A stretch of DNA of 64,000 nucleotides from Clostridia bacterium. GTDB taxonomy: Bacteria > Bacillota > Clostridia > UBA1381 > UBA9506. Each line of letters starts with the position of its first letter. The first letter of the stretch is position 1. The notes beneath the pieces were generated by a model, which saw only the letters and a list, made by a program, of their open reading frames with translations, was not told the DNA's origin and ran no database searches. Both the position numbers and the translations under genes were made by a program. The stretch covers positions 25,881 through 89,880 of the forward strand of contig JAFQBK010000006.1 of NCBI GenBank assembly GCA_017399695.1, in the 5' to 3' direction. This document shows positions 34,398 through 44,185 of this stretch, in pieces.

Positions 34398-34448
34398 TAA
34401 AAAAGAAAAGCGAAGGGAGCAATTCGCTCTTTCCTTCGCTTTTCTTTT
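34398..34448 (-). terminator. hairpin terminator of the cdaA-ybbR unit
   Basis: AAAAGCGAAGGGAGC and GCTC..CCTTCGCTTTT pair over about 15 bp, with T-rich ends in both directions. In the minus direction it follows the ybbR stop by about 190 bp. The gap 34303-34634 holds this hairpin, the trxA promoter and a tiny possible frame at 34471, nothing else that I can support. Confidence 0.65.
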
Positions 34449-34470
34449 CCTTTGTATCAAAGGAGGGAAA

Positions 34471-34497
34471 ATGAAAAAAGTTTGTTGTGTGTGTTAG
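34471..34497 (+). other. 8-codon mini-frame with strong SD, possible leader peptide
   Basis: ATG at 34471 is spaced 4-9 bp from AAAGGAGGG and encodes MKKVCCVC then TAG. No plus-strand gene follows for over 2 kb, so a leader role is unsupported. It may be chance. Confidence 0.2.
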
Positions 34498-34634
34498 TTG
34501 TGTAGTATGGATTTATCATACCATAAAACAGCAAAATACACAATTCGCACATTGTATAAAAATAGTTAAATTATGTCAAATGCCGTTGTATGAGTTGCAC
34601 AAGCAACCATTAATTGCGGGTTTTTAGCGAAATA

Positions 34635-35585
34635 TCAGCCATCATTTTCGCCGATTAAGCGCAGCGTAAAGGTATTTCCCTCTAAGGACTGAATTCCTGC
34701 CGGGAGATTTAATTCTGCTGTGACTTCACCATTGGCACGAATGTCAAAAATGGAAATGGGTTTGGTTTTGATGCTTTCAATGGATTCGATTTTATCTTTT
34801 GGACCGGCAACCATAATCTGCTTGATGCTTCCGGCATCCAATCGCCAATCGCTGCTTCCCAAAGGACCGATGCCGGCTAAAATCGGTTGGATGCTTACCA
34901 GCTTGGTCTTTAAGATTTCGCAACGGACTTCTGCCTGCTCGATATCAGGTGTCAGATAGGAGGATTTAATCTCCTTATTATTGGAACCGAAAATTTTAAG
35001 CGGAAGAATTGTTTCTATATCTGTAGATTTCCCACTGACATCGGGTTCAACCACTACGGCAGAAACACCGTCAATCAAAGTTTTTGGACCCTTGATGGTA
35101 ACCGTTTTTGGATTGACCGTCGGTGTGCCCACAGCAAAACCATCTGCCGGTTTTCCTTGCGTGCGCACCTCGATTTCCTTTTCAATGGTTGCAAGATGGT
35201 CAACCTCAATCTCTAATGCACTCGGTTCCTGATTTAAAATCTGCAGGTTTGCATACGGCAGAATGATGTTTGTGTAAACCATATGCGTTCCGGTGGCGTT
35301 GATTGCGCTGACATCCGCAACGACTGTAATGTTTTCCGGATTTGCTTCCATCAGGTATTTACGTTTTCCGCGAAGCCGGACATCAATGGTTTGCTCGTTG
35401 TCGTTTAAGATGGCAAGATTGCGTTCTTCCAGTAGTGTTTTTTGCGTAAACACAACAGGAACGCCTTTAATCGTTCGTTCTACATCGGGGCTTTGCACCT
35501 GAACGATGTAGAGCCAAAGACCAATTGCAATCAAGACGGATATGATTTTTAAAGCGAGATCGCCTTGCAATTTCTTTTTCTTCAT
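34635..35585 (-). CDS. YbbR-domain protein (CdaR-like)
   Basis: 316 aa. One N-terminal membrane segment (DLALKIISVLIAIGLWLYIVQVQ, about 8-30) is followed by three to four YbbR repeats on the outer side (motifs PVVFTQKTLLEE, VDVRLRGKRKYL, VTIKGPKTLIDGV). It overlaps cdaA by 4 bp. In Bacillus and Listeria CdaR binds CdaA and modulates its c-di-AMP synthesis; the same gene pairing supports that role here. glmM, often next, is not present; the transcript ends at a hairpin. Confidence 0.92.
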   Translation of the reverse strand: MKKKKLQGDLALKIISVLIAIGLWLYIVQVQSPDVERTIKGVPVVFTQKTLLEERNLAILNDNEQTIDVRLRGKRKYLMEANPENITVVADVSAINATGTHMVYTNIILPYANLQILNQEPSALEIEVDHLATIEKEIEVRTQGKPADGFAVGTPTVNPKTVTIKGPKTLIDGVSAVVVEPDVSGKSTDIETILPLKIFGSNNKEIKSSYLTPDIEQAEVRCEILKTKLVSIQPILAGIGPLGSSDWRLDAGSIKQIMVAGPKDKIESIESIKTKPISIFDIRANGEVTAELNLPAGIQSLEGNTFTLRLIGENDG

Positions 35586-36421
35586 TTGTTGCCCCTCACT
35601 TTCAGGAACCGCAGGTTTTTGGGTTTATCCTGGTCGGGTTCTGCAATTTGTTTGGTTAACAGACGGCTGAGCGATGAGACGGATAAATTTCTCATCATTT
35701 CACCGTTCATCATAACCGAAATTTTACCCGTTTCCTCCGACACAGTCAGCGCCACACAGTCAGATTGTTCGCTGATGCCAAGTGCTGCGCGGTGTCTGGT
35801 GCCGAATTCCTTACTCAAATTCTTATTGGAAGAAAGAGGAAGCACACAGGCTGCCTTATAAATCTTTCCGTCGCGGATGACAACTGCGCCGTCGTGAAGC
35901 GGTGTATTCGGGACAAAAATATTTTCTAAAAGCTCCGAAGAAATATCGGAATTTACTACGGTACCCCCGGTGAGCAGGTCATCGAGCTTCGTCCTGCGTT
36001 CAAAGACCAAAAGCGCGCCGGTTTTTGTTCTTGAAAGCGAATTGGCAGCGAGGCAAACCTCGTCTACCATATCGCCCAAAGAGCCATTCTCATCAAAAGA
36101 AAAAATAGAGGTAAATTTACTTCTTCCCATATGCTCGAGCGCACGGCGAAGCTCCGGCTGAAACACAATCAAAAGTGCGGTAGCTCCGATTTGCATTGTG
36201 TTGGAAAGAATGAAGTTAATTACATTGAGCTGGAACCAATCAGATATAAACATAATCGCGAGCAGTATTCCAATGCCCTTTAAGAGCTGTGCGGCACGGG
36301 TCTGTCGGATGAATTTAATGACGTTATAAAGGATAAACGCAACGATAATGATGTCAACGATATCCGAAAGCTGAATGGTTCGTATGAAAGGATATAGATT
36401 TGTTTCCCAGAATTGAATCAA
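35582..36421 (-). CDS. cdaA: diadenylate cyclase CdaA
   Basis: 279 aa, TTG start at 36421 with AAAGGACG upstream; no ATG near it is in frame with an SD. Three N-terminal membrane segments (about 15-100) precede the DAC domain, which has DGAVVIRDGKI (near 177) and GTRHRAALG (near 208). These are the catalytic DGA and RHR motifs. It makes c-di-AMP from two ATP, a signal for potassium and cell-wall homeostasis. Confidence 0.95.
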   Translation of the reverse strand: MIQFWETNLYPFIRTIQLSDIVDIIIVAFILYNVIKFIRQTRAAQLLKGIGILLAIMFISDWFQLNVINFILSNTMQIGATALLIVFQPELRRALEHMGRSKFTSIFSFDENGSLGDMVDEVCLAANSLSRTKTGALLVFERRTKLDDLLTGGTVVNSDISSELLENIFVPNTPLHDGAVVIRDGKIYKAACVLPLSSNKNLSKEFGTRHRAALGISEQSDCVALTVSEETGKISVMMNGEMMRNLSVSSLSRLLTKQIAEPDQDKPKNLRFLKVRGNK

Positions 36422-36492
36422 TTGTCATCGTCCTTTCCTGCGTTATTGTAGCAAATGTCAGCCGAATGGTCGGCAGAACAATAGATATTTTT

Positions 36493-36522
36493 ATTATAAC
36501 ATATAAAAGTGGGAATGCGCAA
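36493..36522 (-). promoter_or_regulatory. promoter of cdaA-ybbR
   Basis: On the minus strand TTGCGC (36517-36522), an 18-bp spacer and a perfect TATAAT (36493-36498). Confidence 0.55.
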
Positions 36523-36946
36523 CGACCTTTTTGCGAAATTCACGGATTTTTTACAAGATGCATCGAACGGGAGACAAATGAGAAAACAACGTCTTTAGAT
36601 TAACATAATAAGTTTACATAATATTAAATGAAGGAAAATTTTTCCTCGTATATTTTTTTGCTTTTTCGGAACTAAACGTCGAAAACGGTCGTTCAATATT
36701 GTGTACTTCGCATGCTGACAAAACAAACTCAGACATAGCGGCAAAACGGTAGCGGAAAAGCATCCCCGTCATACCGTTTGCTTCATTATATTATGTAAAC
36801 CTCATATTCTTATGGGGTATAGGAGGTATGATGTGTACAGCAGTGTTATTTGCCGATGAGCAGATCACGAATGACAACAGAGCTTGACGATACAGGGAAG
36901 ACAAAGGAAGAAAAAAGGAAAGTTAACATTCAAGGAGGAATTTTTC
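36523..36946 (+). promoter_or_regulatory. long upstream region of the SLH surface-protein gene
   Basis: About 420 bp without a gene that I can support. It contains an AT-rich block, a 20-codon frame directly after an AGGAGGT at 36821-36827 (ATG 36828, stop 36885-36887), and the true SD AAGGAGG at 36932-36938. I found no sigma-A promoter with good spacing. Long untranslated leaders are common for S-layer genes, so part of this may be a stabilising 5' leader (inference). Confidence 0.35.
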
Positions 36947-39538
36947 ATGTCTAAGGCAAAAAAGATTACTTCGTTTTTGATGGCATCAGCTTTGGCGACA
37001 GGTATGACACTGACTTCGTTTGCGGCACTTCCGACAGATGTACAGGGTTCTAAATATGAAGAGGCAATCGAGACTTTGGGCGCACTTGAAATCATGGTGG
37101 GTGACGCAGAAAGCGGTAACTTCCGCCCGGATGCAGAGATTAAGCGTTCCGAGTTTGCAAAGGTTGCCGTAGAGGCGATGGGTCTTGGTGAGGTAGCAGA
37201 AAGCTCTTCGCAGAAAACGAAATATCCTGACGTTGTGGAAAACCACTGGGCGAACGGATATATCAACGTTGCAACGCAGCAGGGCGTGGTAATCGGTGAC
37301 GACGAAAACAACTTCCGTCCGGACGATTCCATCACCTACGCAGAAGCAATGACCATTTTAGTCAGAATTATCGGCCACGAGCCGTCCGCGCTGAAAAAGG
37401 GTGGTTTCCCGACCGGTTATATGGTTGTTGGTTCCCAGAACGGCATCAACAAAAATGCAGCAGCCGGCGAAAATGTAAAAGTACAGCGTGGCATGGTTGC
37501 ACAGATGACCTTTAACGCCTTAACCGTCAATAAGATGGAGCAGGTTGGTTTCGGTAACGATGAAACCTATGAGATTGTAGACAAGACCCTTTTGGAAGAC
37601 AGTCTTTCTACCAAGAAAATTCACGCACAGATTACTGCAATCGGTACCAGCAGTCTTTCCGGTACCAGCGCATTAAAGGACAATGAAGTTCGTCTGGGCG
37701 AGGAAGTTTATGAAGTAACTGACCGTGCGATTGCTGGTGTCCGTAATCTTCTTGGTTTCCATGTAACTGCTTATGTTCAGGAACAGGAAGACGGCGAAGA
37801 ACGCCTGATTTTGGCGCGTGCGGAAAAGAATAAAAACCATGCGCTGAAGATTTCTGCAGATGATATCGAAGGCGTTACTTCGAATGGTTCCCATGTATTA
37901 GAATACTGGGAAGACAAAGAAAATGACAAAAACACACAGGAAATTGAAATTGCAAGCGATGCAAAAATGATTTACGGCGGTAAGGCCATCAGCTTTGATG
38001 CGGCCCTCTTGAAGCCGGAGGCAGGCACAATCACCGTGCTCGACCCAGATAACGACGATGTTTATGAAATCGTGTTTGTAAGAGCAACGGAAAACTATGT
38101 TGTAGAAGAAATCATTGAAAGCTCCAACCGAGTTACCGATAAGTACGGAAAGCCGTCTTTGGTGCTTGATAAGGAGAACAAGGAAGTTAAATTCACGATT
38201 TCCCGCGGCGGTCAGGCTTTAGAGCTTACTGACCTTAAGGAATGGGATATTCTGTCCGTTGCGAAAAGCAAGGATGGAAAAATCCTTGATATTGAAGTGT
38301 CCAGCGAAAGCGTAAGCGGTAAGGTAGAGGAGCAGGATGGAGACAAGTACGTCATCGGCGACAAGGAATACCGTGTAGCGAAAAACTACACCGCCGGCAT
38401 CGAGCTTGGCGACGAAGGTATCTTCTATCTTGATGTTGAGGGCAAAATCGCGGCAGTGGATAAAACATCTGCCCTTTCCTCTAACTACGCATACCTGGTA
38501 GCTGCAGGAATGAAGACCGGTTTTGATAAGGTCTTTGAAGCAAAACTGTTCACCAAAGATGGTGAAACCAAGGTGTTCACTTCAGCAACCAAGCTGAAAT
38601 TAAACGGCACCTCCGGTGTTTTGGCAGAGGATGTTATCGACCACTTAAACGGTTCCGGTTCGGAAGTGATTGCACAGCTGGTAACCTTTGAAACCAATAA
38701 AGATGGTGAGCTGACGCAGCTTAACACCGCTGTTGACAAAACGGCAACCGGTGAAATCAACAAGAACCTGTTCACCCTGAATGCTAAGGATACCTTAACC
38801 TATCGTGAAGCATCCAAAAAGCTTGGCGAATTCAAGGTAAATAAGGACACCATCGTGTTTGATATCCCGGCAGGCAAGACCAGCCCGAGCGATTTCTCTA
38901 TCACCAATATCGAAATGTTTGAAAACGAGAACGAATATGATGTATCCATCTTTGACCTGGGCGAAGATATGACGGCAAAGGTTGTTATTGTAACTAATTC
39001 GGAGGGCTCTGCAAATCTCGAGGCTCCGATTGCAGTCATCGACCAGATCAGCACCGTAAGCAACGGAGACGGTGAAACTGTTCAGAAGGTATATCTCTAT
39101 ATCAATGGTGAAAGAACCTCTTATGTCACCGAAGAAGACGATGTTTTGGTAAACGGCGAAAGCAAGGCCTTGGTTCGCGGCGATATCGTTCAGCTGAAAC
39201 TGAATGCGAAAAACGAGATTGAAAATGTCCGCGTTCTGTTTGAGGTAGCAAACAAGGCAACCGAAAAGGAAACCAAGGTCAGCGATGACTTGATTACCGT
39301 TTACGGTAAGGTTGTTAAGAAGTTCTCTGACTCCATCAATGTCCAGGTAGGAGATGGCAAGGTAAAGAACTACGCAATTTCCGATGCCAAGGTTTACTCG
39401 GTAGATACCAAGAAGACCAACAAGGCAATTCAGGTAGTGACCCCGGGTGACATCGCACAGTACGATGAGCTTGACCCGAGCCGTGTATTCTTAAAGGTTT
39501 ATAAGGATGTTGTACAGGAAATTGTTATCGTAAAATAA
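36947..39538 (+). CDS. large SLH-domain surface protein (S-layer-like)
   Basis: 863 aa from the ATG at 36947, 9 bp after AAGGAGG; the frame is open further upstream without an SD. Signal peptide about 1-27 (ITSFLMASALATGMTLTSFAA). SLH repeats occupy about 30-200 (EAIETLGALEIMVGD, FRPDAEIKRSEFAKVAVEAM; HWANGYINVATQQGVVIGD, FRPDDSITYAEAMTILVRI). The remaining 650 residues are acidic, lysine-rich and beta-prone with no motif I recognise and no C-terminal anchor. SLH repeats bind secondary wall polymer, so this may be the main S-layer protein or a related exoprotein. Confidence 0.92.
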   Translation: MSKAKKITSFLMASALATGMTLTSFAALPTDVQGSKYEEAIETLGALEIMVGDAESGNFRPDAEIKRSEFAKVAVEAMGLGEVAESSSQKTKYPDVVENHWANGYINVATQQGVVIGDDENNFRPDDSITYAEAMTILVRIIGHEPSALKKGGFPTGYMVVGSQNGINKNAAAGENVKVQRGMVAQMTFNALTVNKMEQVGFGNDETYEIVDKTLLEDSLSTKKIHAQITAIGTSSLSGTSALKDNEVRLGEEVYEVTDRAIAGVRNLLGFHVTAYVQEQEDGEERLILARAEKNKNHALKISADDIEGVTSNGSHVLEYWEDKENDKNTQEIEIASDAKMIYGGKAISFDAALLKPEAGTITVLDPDNDDVYEIVFVRATENYVVEEIIESSNRVTDKYGKPSLVLDKENKEVKFTISRGGQALELTDLKEWDILSVAKSKDGKILDIEVSSESVSGKVEEQDGDKYVIGDKEYRVAKNYTAGIELGDEGIFYLDVEGKIAAVDKTSALSSNYAYLVAAGMKTGFDKVFEAKLFTKDGETKVFTSATKLKLNGTSGVLAEDVIDHLNGSGSEVIAQLVTFETNKDGELTQLNTAVDKTATGEINKNLFTLNAKDTLTYREASKKLGEFKVNKDTIVFDIPAGKTSPSDFSITNIEMFENENEYDVSIFDLGEDMTAKVVIVTNSEGSANLEAPIAVIDQISTVSNGDGETVQKVYLYINGERTSYVTEEDDVLVNGESKALVRGDIVQLKLNAKNEIENVRVLFEVANKATEKETKVSDDLITVYGKVVKKFSDSINVQVGDGKVKNYAISDAKVYSVDTKKTNKAIQVVTPGDIAQYDELDPSRVFLKVYKDVVQEIVIVK

Positions 39539-39579
39539 TCAGCCAGCCAACCAAATGATTATAAATCACACAACCTCCA

Positions 39580-39613
39580 AAAGGGACTGCGCAAATTGTG
39601 CAGTCCCTTTACT
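39580..39613 (+). terminator. terminator of the SLH gene
   Basis: AAAGGGACTGCGC pairs with GTGCAGTCCCTTT around AAATT (39580-39610); the T-run after it is short. Confidence 0.65.
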
Positions 39614-39659
39614 TATTTACAAAAATAAAAATCCGCACACTCAAAGTGTACGGATTTTC

Positions 39660-39734
39660 TGGAGCGGGAAACGAGATTCGAACTCGCGACATTCGCCTTG
39701 GGAAGGCGACGCTCTACCACTGAACTACTCCCGC
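39660..39734 (-). tRNA. tRNA-Gly (anticodon CCC)
   Basis: 75 nt on the minus strand including an encoded CCA. Acceptor GCGGGAG at the 5' end; anticodon stem TCGCC/GGCGA around loop TTCCCAA (anticodon CCC); T arm GCGAG-TTCGAAT-CTCGT; discriminator T followed by CCA. All arms pair. Confidence 0.95.
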
Positions 39735-39765
39735 AAACAAATATGATGCAAAACTTATGCATATC

Positions 39766-39794
39766 ATTATAGCAAAAAACTTTCTTTGTGTCAA
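39766..39794 (-). promoter_or_regulatory. consensus promoter of tRNA-Gly
   Basis: On the minus strand a perfect TTGACA (39789-39794), a 17-bp spacer and a perfect TATAAT (39766-39771). Confidence 0.9.
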
Positions 39795-39841
39795 GAAAAG
39801 GGAAAATGTAAAATTTTTAGAAAAATTTTAACGGCTTGGTT

Positions 39842-39868
39842 ATATTTTTCATTTATTTATCATATAGA
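39842..39868 (+). promoter_or_regulatory. possible sigma-E-like promoter of the glycogen operon
   Basis: ATATT (39842-39846), 14 bp, CATATAGA (39861-39868) partly fits sigma-E (ATATT, 14 bp, CATACAAT). The best sigma-A match here is weaker in its -35 (TTGGTT, 16 bp, TATCAT). The Bacillus subtilis glgBCDAP operon is known to depend on sigma-E. Confidence 0.35.
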
Positions 39869-39908
39869 TAAGAGTTGTAGTAGTATCGGACAAAGAGGTG
39901 TAGATAAG

Positions 39909-41834
39909 ATGAAAAAGAGGAAAGAGGAATCCGTTCATTTGTTGACGGAGCAAGACATAAAGCAGTTTATTTCCGGTGAGCTTTATGATGCTTATCGTCT
40001 GTTCGGGTGTCATAAAAACGGGCAAAACTACCTATTTCGTGTGTGGGCGCCGCACGCAACCGGTGTCAGCGTGGTAGGGGATTTTAACAACTGGTCACCC
40101 GAGAAGAATCCGATGAAACAAAAGGACAATACGGGCATCTGGGAGACGGAAATTACGGGGCTTTCAGAGTTTGATAACTACAAATATGCCATTGGTGCGC
40201 CGGACGGACGCCTTCTTTTTAAGGCAGACCCTTATGGAACGCATATGGAAACCCGACCGCAGACCGCTTCTAAAGTCTATGATATTTCCGATTTTTCCTG
40301 GTCGGATGATGAGTGGCAAAGCGAAAAACGCAAGAAAAATCCGCTGGAACAGCCAATCAATATTTACGAATTGCATCTTGGTTCGTGGAAACGGCATACA
40401 GACGGGAATTTTTATTCCTATCTGCACATAGCAGACAGTTTAATTCCCTATCTTCTCGATATGGGCTATACCCACGTGGAGCTGATGCCCGTCTCCGAAT
40501 ACCCCTACGACGGCTCCTGGGGATATCAGGTCACGGGGTATTTCGCACCGACCTCACGCTATGGTACGCCCAAGGATTTTATGGAGATGGTCAATCGTTT
40601 TCATAAGGCGGGCATTGGTGTTATTTTAGACTGGGTGGTAGCGCATTTTCCCAAGGATGCCTGTGGCTTATATGAGTTCGACGGGACCTGCCTTTATGAA
40701 TATTCCGACCCCTTAAAAATGGAACACCCTGACTGGGGCACGCGCATTTTTGATTATGGAAGAGGCGAGGTGGTATCGTTTTTAGTCTCAAATGCACTCT
40801 ACTGGCTTTTGGAATACCATATCGACGGTATCCGTGTGGATGCTGTGGCATCGATGCTTTATCTCGATTATGGGAAAAGGGACGGACAGTGGAGAGCCAA
40901 TAAAGACGGAGGACGTGAAAATTATGAAGCGGTTCGTTTCCTGCAAAAGCTAAACCAAGCCGCTTTTCGGGCAGAACCCTCGGCTCTTATGATAGCGGAG
41001 GAATCTACGGCGTGGCCGTTGGTTACGAAACCCGTGGAAATCGGAGGGCTGGGATTTTTGTTTAAGTGGAATATGGGTTGGATGAACGATATGCTTTCTT
41101 ATATGTCAATCGACCCGTTTTTCAGAAAAGGCAGTCACAACAAAATTACATTTTCCTTAACTTATGCCTTTTCGGAGAATTATATTCTGCCTCTGTCTCA
41201 CGATGAGGTAGTACACGGCAAAGGCTCTTTGATTGGAAAAATGCCCGGAGAATATGAGCAGAAGTTTGCAAATCTGAGGGCCTTTTTGGGTTATCAGATG
41301 GCGCATCCGGGAAAAAAGCTTTTGTTTATGGGCGGAGAGCTTGCGCAGTTCATTGAATGGAACTATGAGCGCGAGCTTGATTGGATGCTTCTGGATTTTG
41401 AGCTGCACCAAAAGTTTTTGAATTGTGTTCGCGACCTGAATCATTTCTATCTGAAACACCCGCCGCTGTATGAGATAGACGACAGTTGGGACGGATTCCG
41501 CTGGGCGATAGCGGATGATTACCTGCAGAACATTATTGCATTTGTCAGGACTTCAAAAAGCGGAGAAGAAATTTTAGTGGTTTGCAACTTTTCCACCGTG
41601 GAGCGAGAAAATTACCGCATCGGTGTTCCGCACGCCGGCAGTTATCAGCAGGTTTTTTCTACGGAAGAAGAACGCTATGGCGGAAAAGGAGCGAAAAACA
41701 AGACAAAACGCAGTCGGAAAATCGCCTGTCACGGGATGGAGCAAAGCATAGAAATCACCGTGCCTGCGATGTCGACTACATTTTTTGCAGTAAAAAAGAG
41801 TATTGGGAAAGACAAAACGAAGAAAGAGGAGTGA
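39909..41834 (+). CDS. glgB: 1,4-alpha-glucan branching enzyme
   Basis: 641 aa from the ATG at 39909 (AAAGAGGTG upstream); the frame is open upstream to 39786 in the promoter region. It adds alpha-1,6 branches to glycogen. An N-terminal CBM48 ([20 protein letters not shown]) is followed by the GH13 barrel with [13 protein letters not shown] (nucleophile Asp), [10 protein letters not shown] (acid/base Glu) and [15 protein letters not shown]. First gene of glgB-C-D-A-P, the same order as in Bacillus subtilis. Confidence 0.96.
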   Translation: MKKRKEESVHLLTEQDIKQFISGELYDAYRLFGCHKNGQNYLFRVWAPHATGVSVVGDFNNWSPEKNPMKQKDNTGIWETEITGLSEFDNYKYAIGAPDGRLLFKADPYGTHMETRPQTASKVYDISDFSWSDDEWQSEKRKKNPLEQPINIYELHLGSWKRHTDGNFYSYLHIADSLIPYLLDMGYTHVELMPVSEYPYDGSWGYQVTGYFAPTSRYGTPKDFMEMVNRFHKAGIGVILDWVVAHFPKDACGLYEFDGTCLYEYSDPLKMEHPDWGTRIFDYGRGEVVSFLVSNALYWLLEYHIDGIRVDAVASMLYLDYGKRDGQWRANKDGGRENYEAVRFLQKLNQAAFRAEPSALMIAEESTAWPLVTKPVEIGGLGFLFKWNMGWMNDMLSYMSIDPFFRKGSHNKITFSLTYAFSENYILPLSHDEVVHGKGSLIGKMPGEYEQKFANLRAFLGYQMAHPGKKLLFMGGELAQFIEWNYERELDWMLLDFELHQKFLNCVRDLNHFYLKHPPLYEIDDSWDGFRWAIADDYLQNIIAFVRTSKSGEEILVVCNFSTVERENYRIGVPHAGSYQQVFSTEEERYGGKGAKNKTKRSRKIACHGMEQSIEITVPAMSTTFFAVKKSIGKDKTKKEE

Positions 41835-41841
41835 GGACAGC

Positions 41842-43041
41842 ATGAGGAAGAAGAAAAAATGTATCGCAATGCTTTTGGCGGGCGGACAGGGAAGCCGTCT
41901 GGGCGTTCTTACGAAAAGCATTGCAAAACCTGCCGTTCCCTTTGGCGGCAAATACCGTATTATTGATTTTACCTTATCAAATTGTGTGAATTCCGGAATT
42001 GATACCGTCGGTGTGCTGACGCAGTATAAGCCGATGGAGTTAAACGAATACATTGGAAACGGTCAGCCGTGGGGCTTAGACCGAAATCACGGAGGCGTGC
42101 ATATTCTGCAGCCATTTACCAAGATTAAATCCAAGGAATGGTATAAGGGAACAGCCAATGCCATCTATCAGAATCTGGCATTTATCGAGCGATATGAACC
42201 AAAGAATGTATTGGTTTTATCGGGGGATCATATCTATAAAATGGACTACGAAAAGATGCTTTATGAACACGAAAAAAATGATGCGGATTGTACGATTGCA
42301 GTCATTGATGTTCCGCTTTCCGAGGCATCCCGTTTCGGGATTATGAATACGGACAAAGACGGAAGAATCTATGAATTCTGCGAAAAACCCAAAGAGCCGA
42401 AAAGCACCAAAGCCTCAATGGGTGTTTATATTTTCAAAACAGAGGTATTAAAAAGCTATCTGCAGGAGGATAATAAAGACGAGGCATCCGACCACGATTT
42501 TGGGAAAAATATCATCCCGAATATGCTTTCTTGTGGCAAACGGATGCAGGCGTATTCATTTTCAGGCTACTGGAAAGATGTCGGTACGATTGAAAGCCTT
42601 TGGGAAGCCAATATGGACCTTTTATCAGGCGAAGATGCGCCGTCCCTGGATGACAATGACTCAAGGGTGTATGCAAGAGACTATAACTATCCACCAACCT
42701 ATTTTTGCGCAGGCTCCGGCGTTTATGATGCGATGATTAGCAAGGGTTGTGAGATTGCCGGGAATGTTTCGCACTCGATTATCTCAGGAAACTGCCGAAT
42801 CGCAGAAGGCGCACGGGTGGAGAACTCCGTTTTGTTTCCGGGATGCACGGTAGGGAAAAATGCGCACATCAGTTATGCTATTTTAGGCAGTGATGTAAGT
42901 ATAGGGGAGGATGCCCGCGTTGGCGTGATGGCGCAAGGAAAGGAAGCCAAGAAACAAAAAATTACGGTTTTAGGCAGTAAATTTAAGTTAGAAAACGCCC
43001 AAACAGTAGCTGCCGGTGAAATGCTTGAGGCAAAAAAATAA
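41842..43041 (+). CDS. glgC: glucose-1-phosphate adenylyltransferase
   Basis: 399 aa from the ATG at 41842, 7 bp after glgB. It makes ADP-glucose. The nucleotide motif [16 protein letters not shown] (near 9-24), [19 protein letters not shown] and [10 protein letters not shown] are present, and a left-handed beta-helix of hexapeptide repeats ends the protein. With GlgD it probably forms a mixed tetramer, as in other Firmicutes. Confidence 0.96.
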   Translation: MRKKKKCIAMLLAGGQGSRLGVLTKSIAKPAVPFGGKYRIIDFTLSNCVNSGIDTVGVLTQYKPMELNEYIGNGQPWGLDRNHGGVHILQPFTKIKSKEWYKGTANAIYQNLAFIERYEPKNVLVLSGDHIYKMDYEKMLYEHEKNDADCTIAVIDVPLSEASRFGIMNTDKDGRIYEFCEKPKEPKSTKASMGVYIFKTEVLKSYLQEDNKDEASDHDFGKNIIPNMLSCGKRMQAYSFSGYWKDVGTIESLWEANMDLLSGEDAPSLDDNDSRVYARDYNYPPTYFCAGSGVYDAMISKGCEIAGNVSHSIISGNCRIAEGARVENSVLFPGCTVGKNAHISYAILGSDVSIGEDARVGVMAQGKEAKKQKITVLGSKFKLENAQTVAAGEMLEAKK

Positions 43042-43057
43042 AGGAGAGTGAGCAAAA

Positions 43058-44170
43058 GTGAAAATGATGGGAATTATTTTTTCCAATATCTATGACGAAC
43101 ATTTAGGCGAAATCACTAAGGAGCGCACGCTTGCTTCGCTTCCCTTTGGTGGGAGATACCGCCTGATTGATTTTCCTTTGTCGAATATGGTGAACTCCGG
43201 CATCACCAATGTCGGTGTCATTACCAAGTCAAACTACCAGTCCTTGATGGACCACCTGGGCAAAGGCGCGGAATGGGATTTGGACCGAAAAATTGACGGC
43301 TTGTTCATCTTGCCGCCGTTTGGTACGGGTCAAAAGAGTGTTTATAAAGATAAAATTGAAGCGCTTTGGGGCGCAAAACGATTCTTGGAACGCTCCGATG
43401 AGGAGTATGTTCTTATGACGGATTCCAATATCATTTGTTCTATAGATTACAGTGAGGTCTTAAAGTCACATCGGGAGACAGGTGCAGATATTACCGTTGT
43501 AGTGCGGAAAGAGACGATAGAAAATAAGTCGGATGTGAAAAATCTGGTGGTCAGCTGTGACGAGGAAGGACGTATCGTCGATGCTCTGGTGAATTTTAAT
43601 CGCCCGGGCACATACCTCTGCGGCATGGGGATGTACCTGTTTCGTCGGGATAAACTGTTAGACCTTTTGGATGAGGCACATTCGTATAATCGTCTGGATT
43701 TTGAACGGGATTTGATTCAGGAAAAGAAGAATACACTTCGCATTATGCGGTATGAGCATACCAAAGGGGCGCTCCGTATTGACAGCGTCCGGCGCTATTT
43801 TGATGCCAATATGGCATTGCTTCAAAAAGAAACACGGGACGAGATTTTTTCCTCCGGTGGCGATGTATATACCAAAATCCGTGATGAAATCCCGACTGTT
43901 TACGGAAAAAAGGCAAAGCTTGTGAATAGTTTAGTCGCGGACGGATGCCGCATTGAGGGAGAAGTAGAGAACTCCATTTTGTTTCGGGGCGTTATGGTTG
44001 CGGAGGGCGCAGTAGTAAAAAATTCGATACTGATGCAGGATACTCACGTGGGCAAAAATGTCGAGCTGGAATACATTATTGCCGATAAGGAAGTCGAAAT
44101 TACAGACGGTCGGCTTTTGGTCGGAGCGCCGCAGAATCAGATGATTATCAGCAAAGGAAAAATCGTTTAG
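43058..44170 (+). CDS. glgD: GlgD, ADP-glucose pyrophosphorylase accessory subunit
   Basis: 370 aa; GTG at 43058 with AAGGAG about 11 bp upstream (an ATG at 43064 is an alternative). It aligns with GlgC (LPFGGRYRLIDFPLSNMVNSGITNVGVIT) but lacks the GGxGxRL nucleotide loop: the N-terminus reads MMGIIFSNIYDEHLGEIT. GlgD subunits are known as regulatory partners with little activity. It ends in hexapeptide repeats. Confidence 0.94.
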   Translation: MKMMGIIFSNIYDEHLGEITKERTLASLPFGGRYRLIDFPLSNMVNSGITNVGVITKSNYQSLMDHLGKGAEWDLDRKIDGLFILPPFGTGQKSVYKDKIEALWGAKRFLERSDEEYVLMTDSNIICSIDYSEVLKSHRETGADITVVVRKETIENKSDVKNLVVSCDEEGRIVDALVNFNRPGTYLCGMGMYLFRRDKLLDLLDEAHSYNRLDFERDLIQEKKNTLRIMRYEHTKGALRIDSVRRYFDANMALLQKETRDEIFSSGGDVYTKIRDEIPTVYGKKAKLVNSLVADGCRIEGEVENSILFRGVMVAEGAVVKNSILMQDTHVGKNVELEYIIADKEVEITDGRLLVGAPQNQMIISKGKIV

Positions 44171-44185
44171 AGAGGAGCTGTCTTT

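Noticed and set aside
36677..36683. Spo0A box before the S-layer-like gene (CGTCGAA)
   Set aside because: One mismatch in the 7-base core and no second box nearby.
39555..39746. Plus-strand open frame of 63 codons
   Set aside because: It runs antisense through tRNA-Gly and its terminator region.
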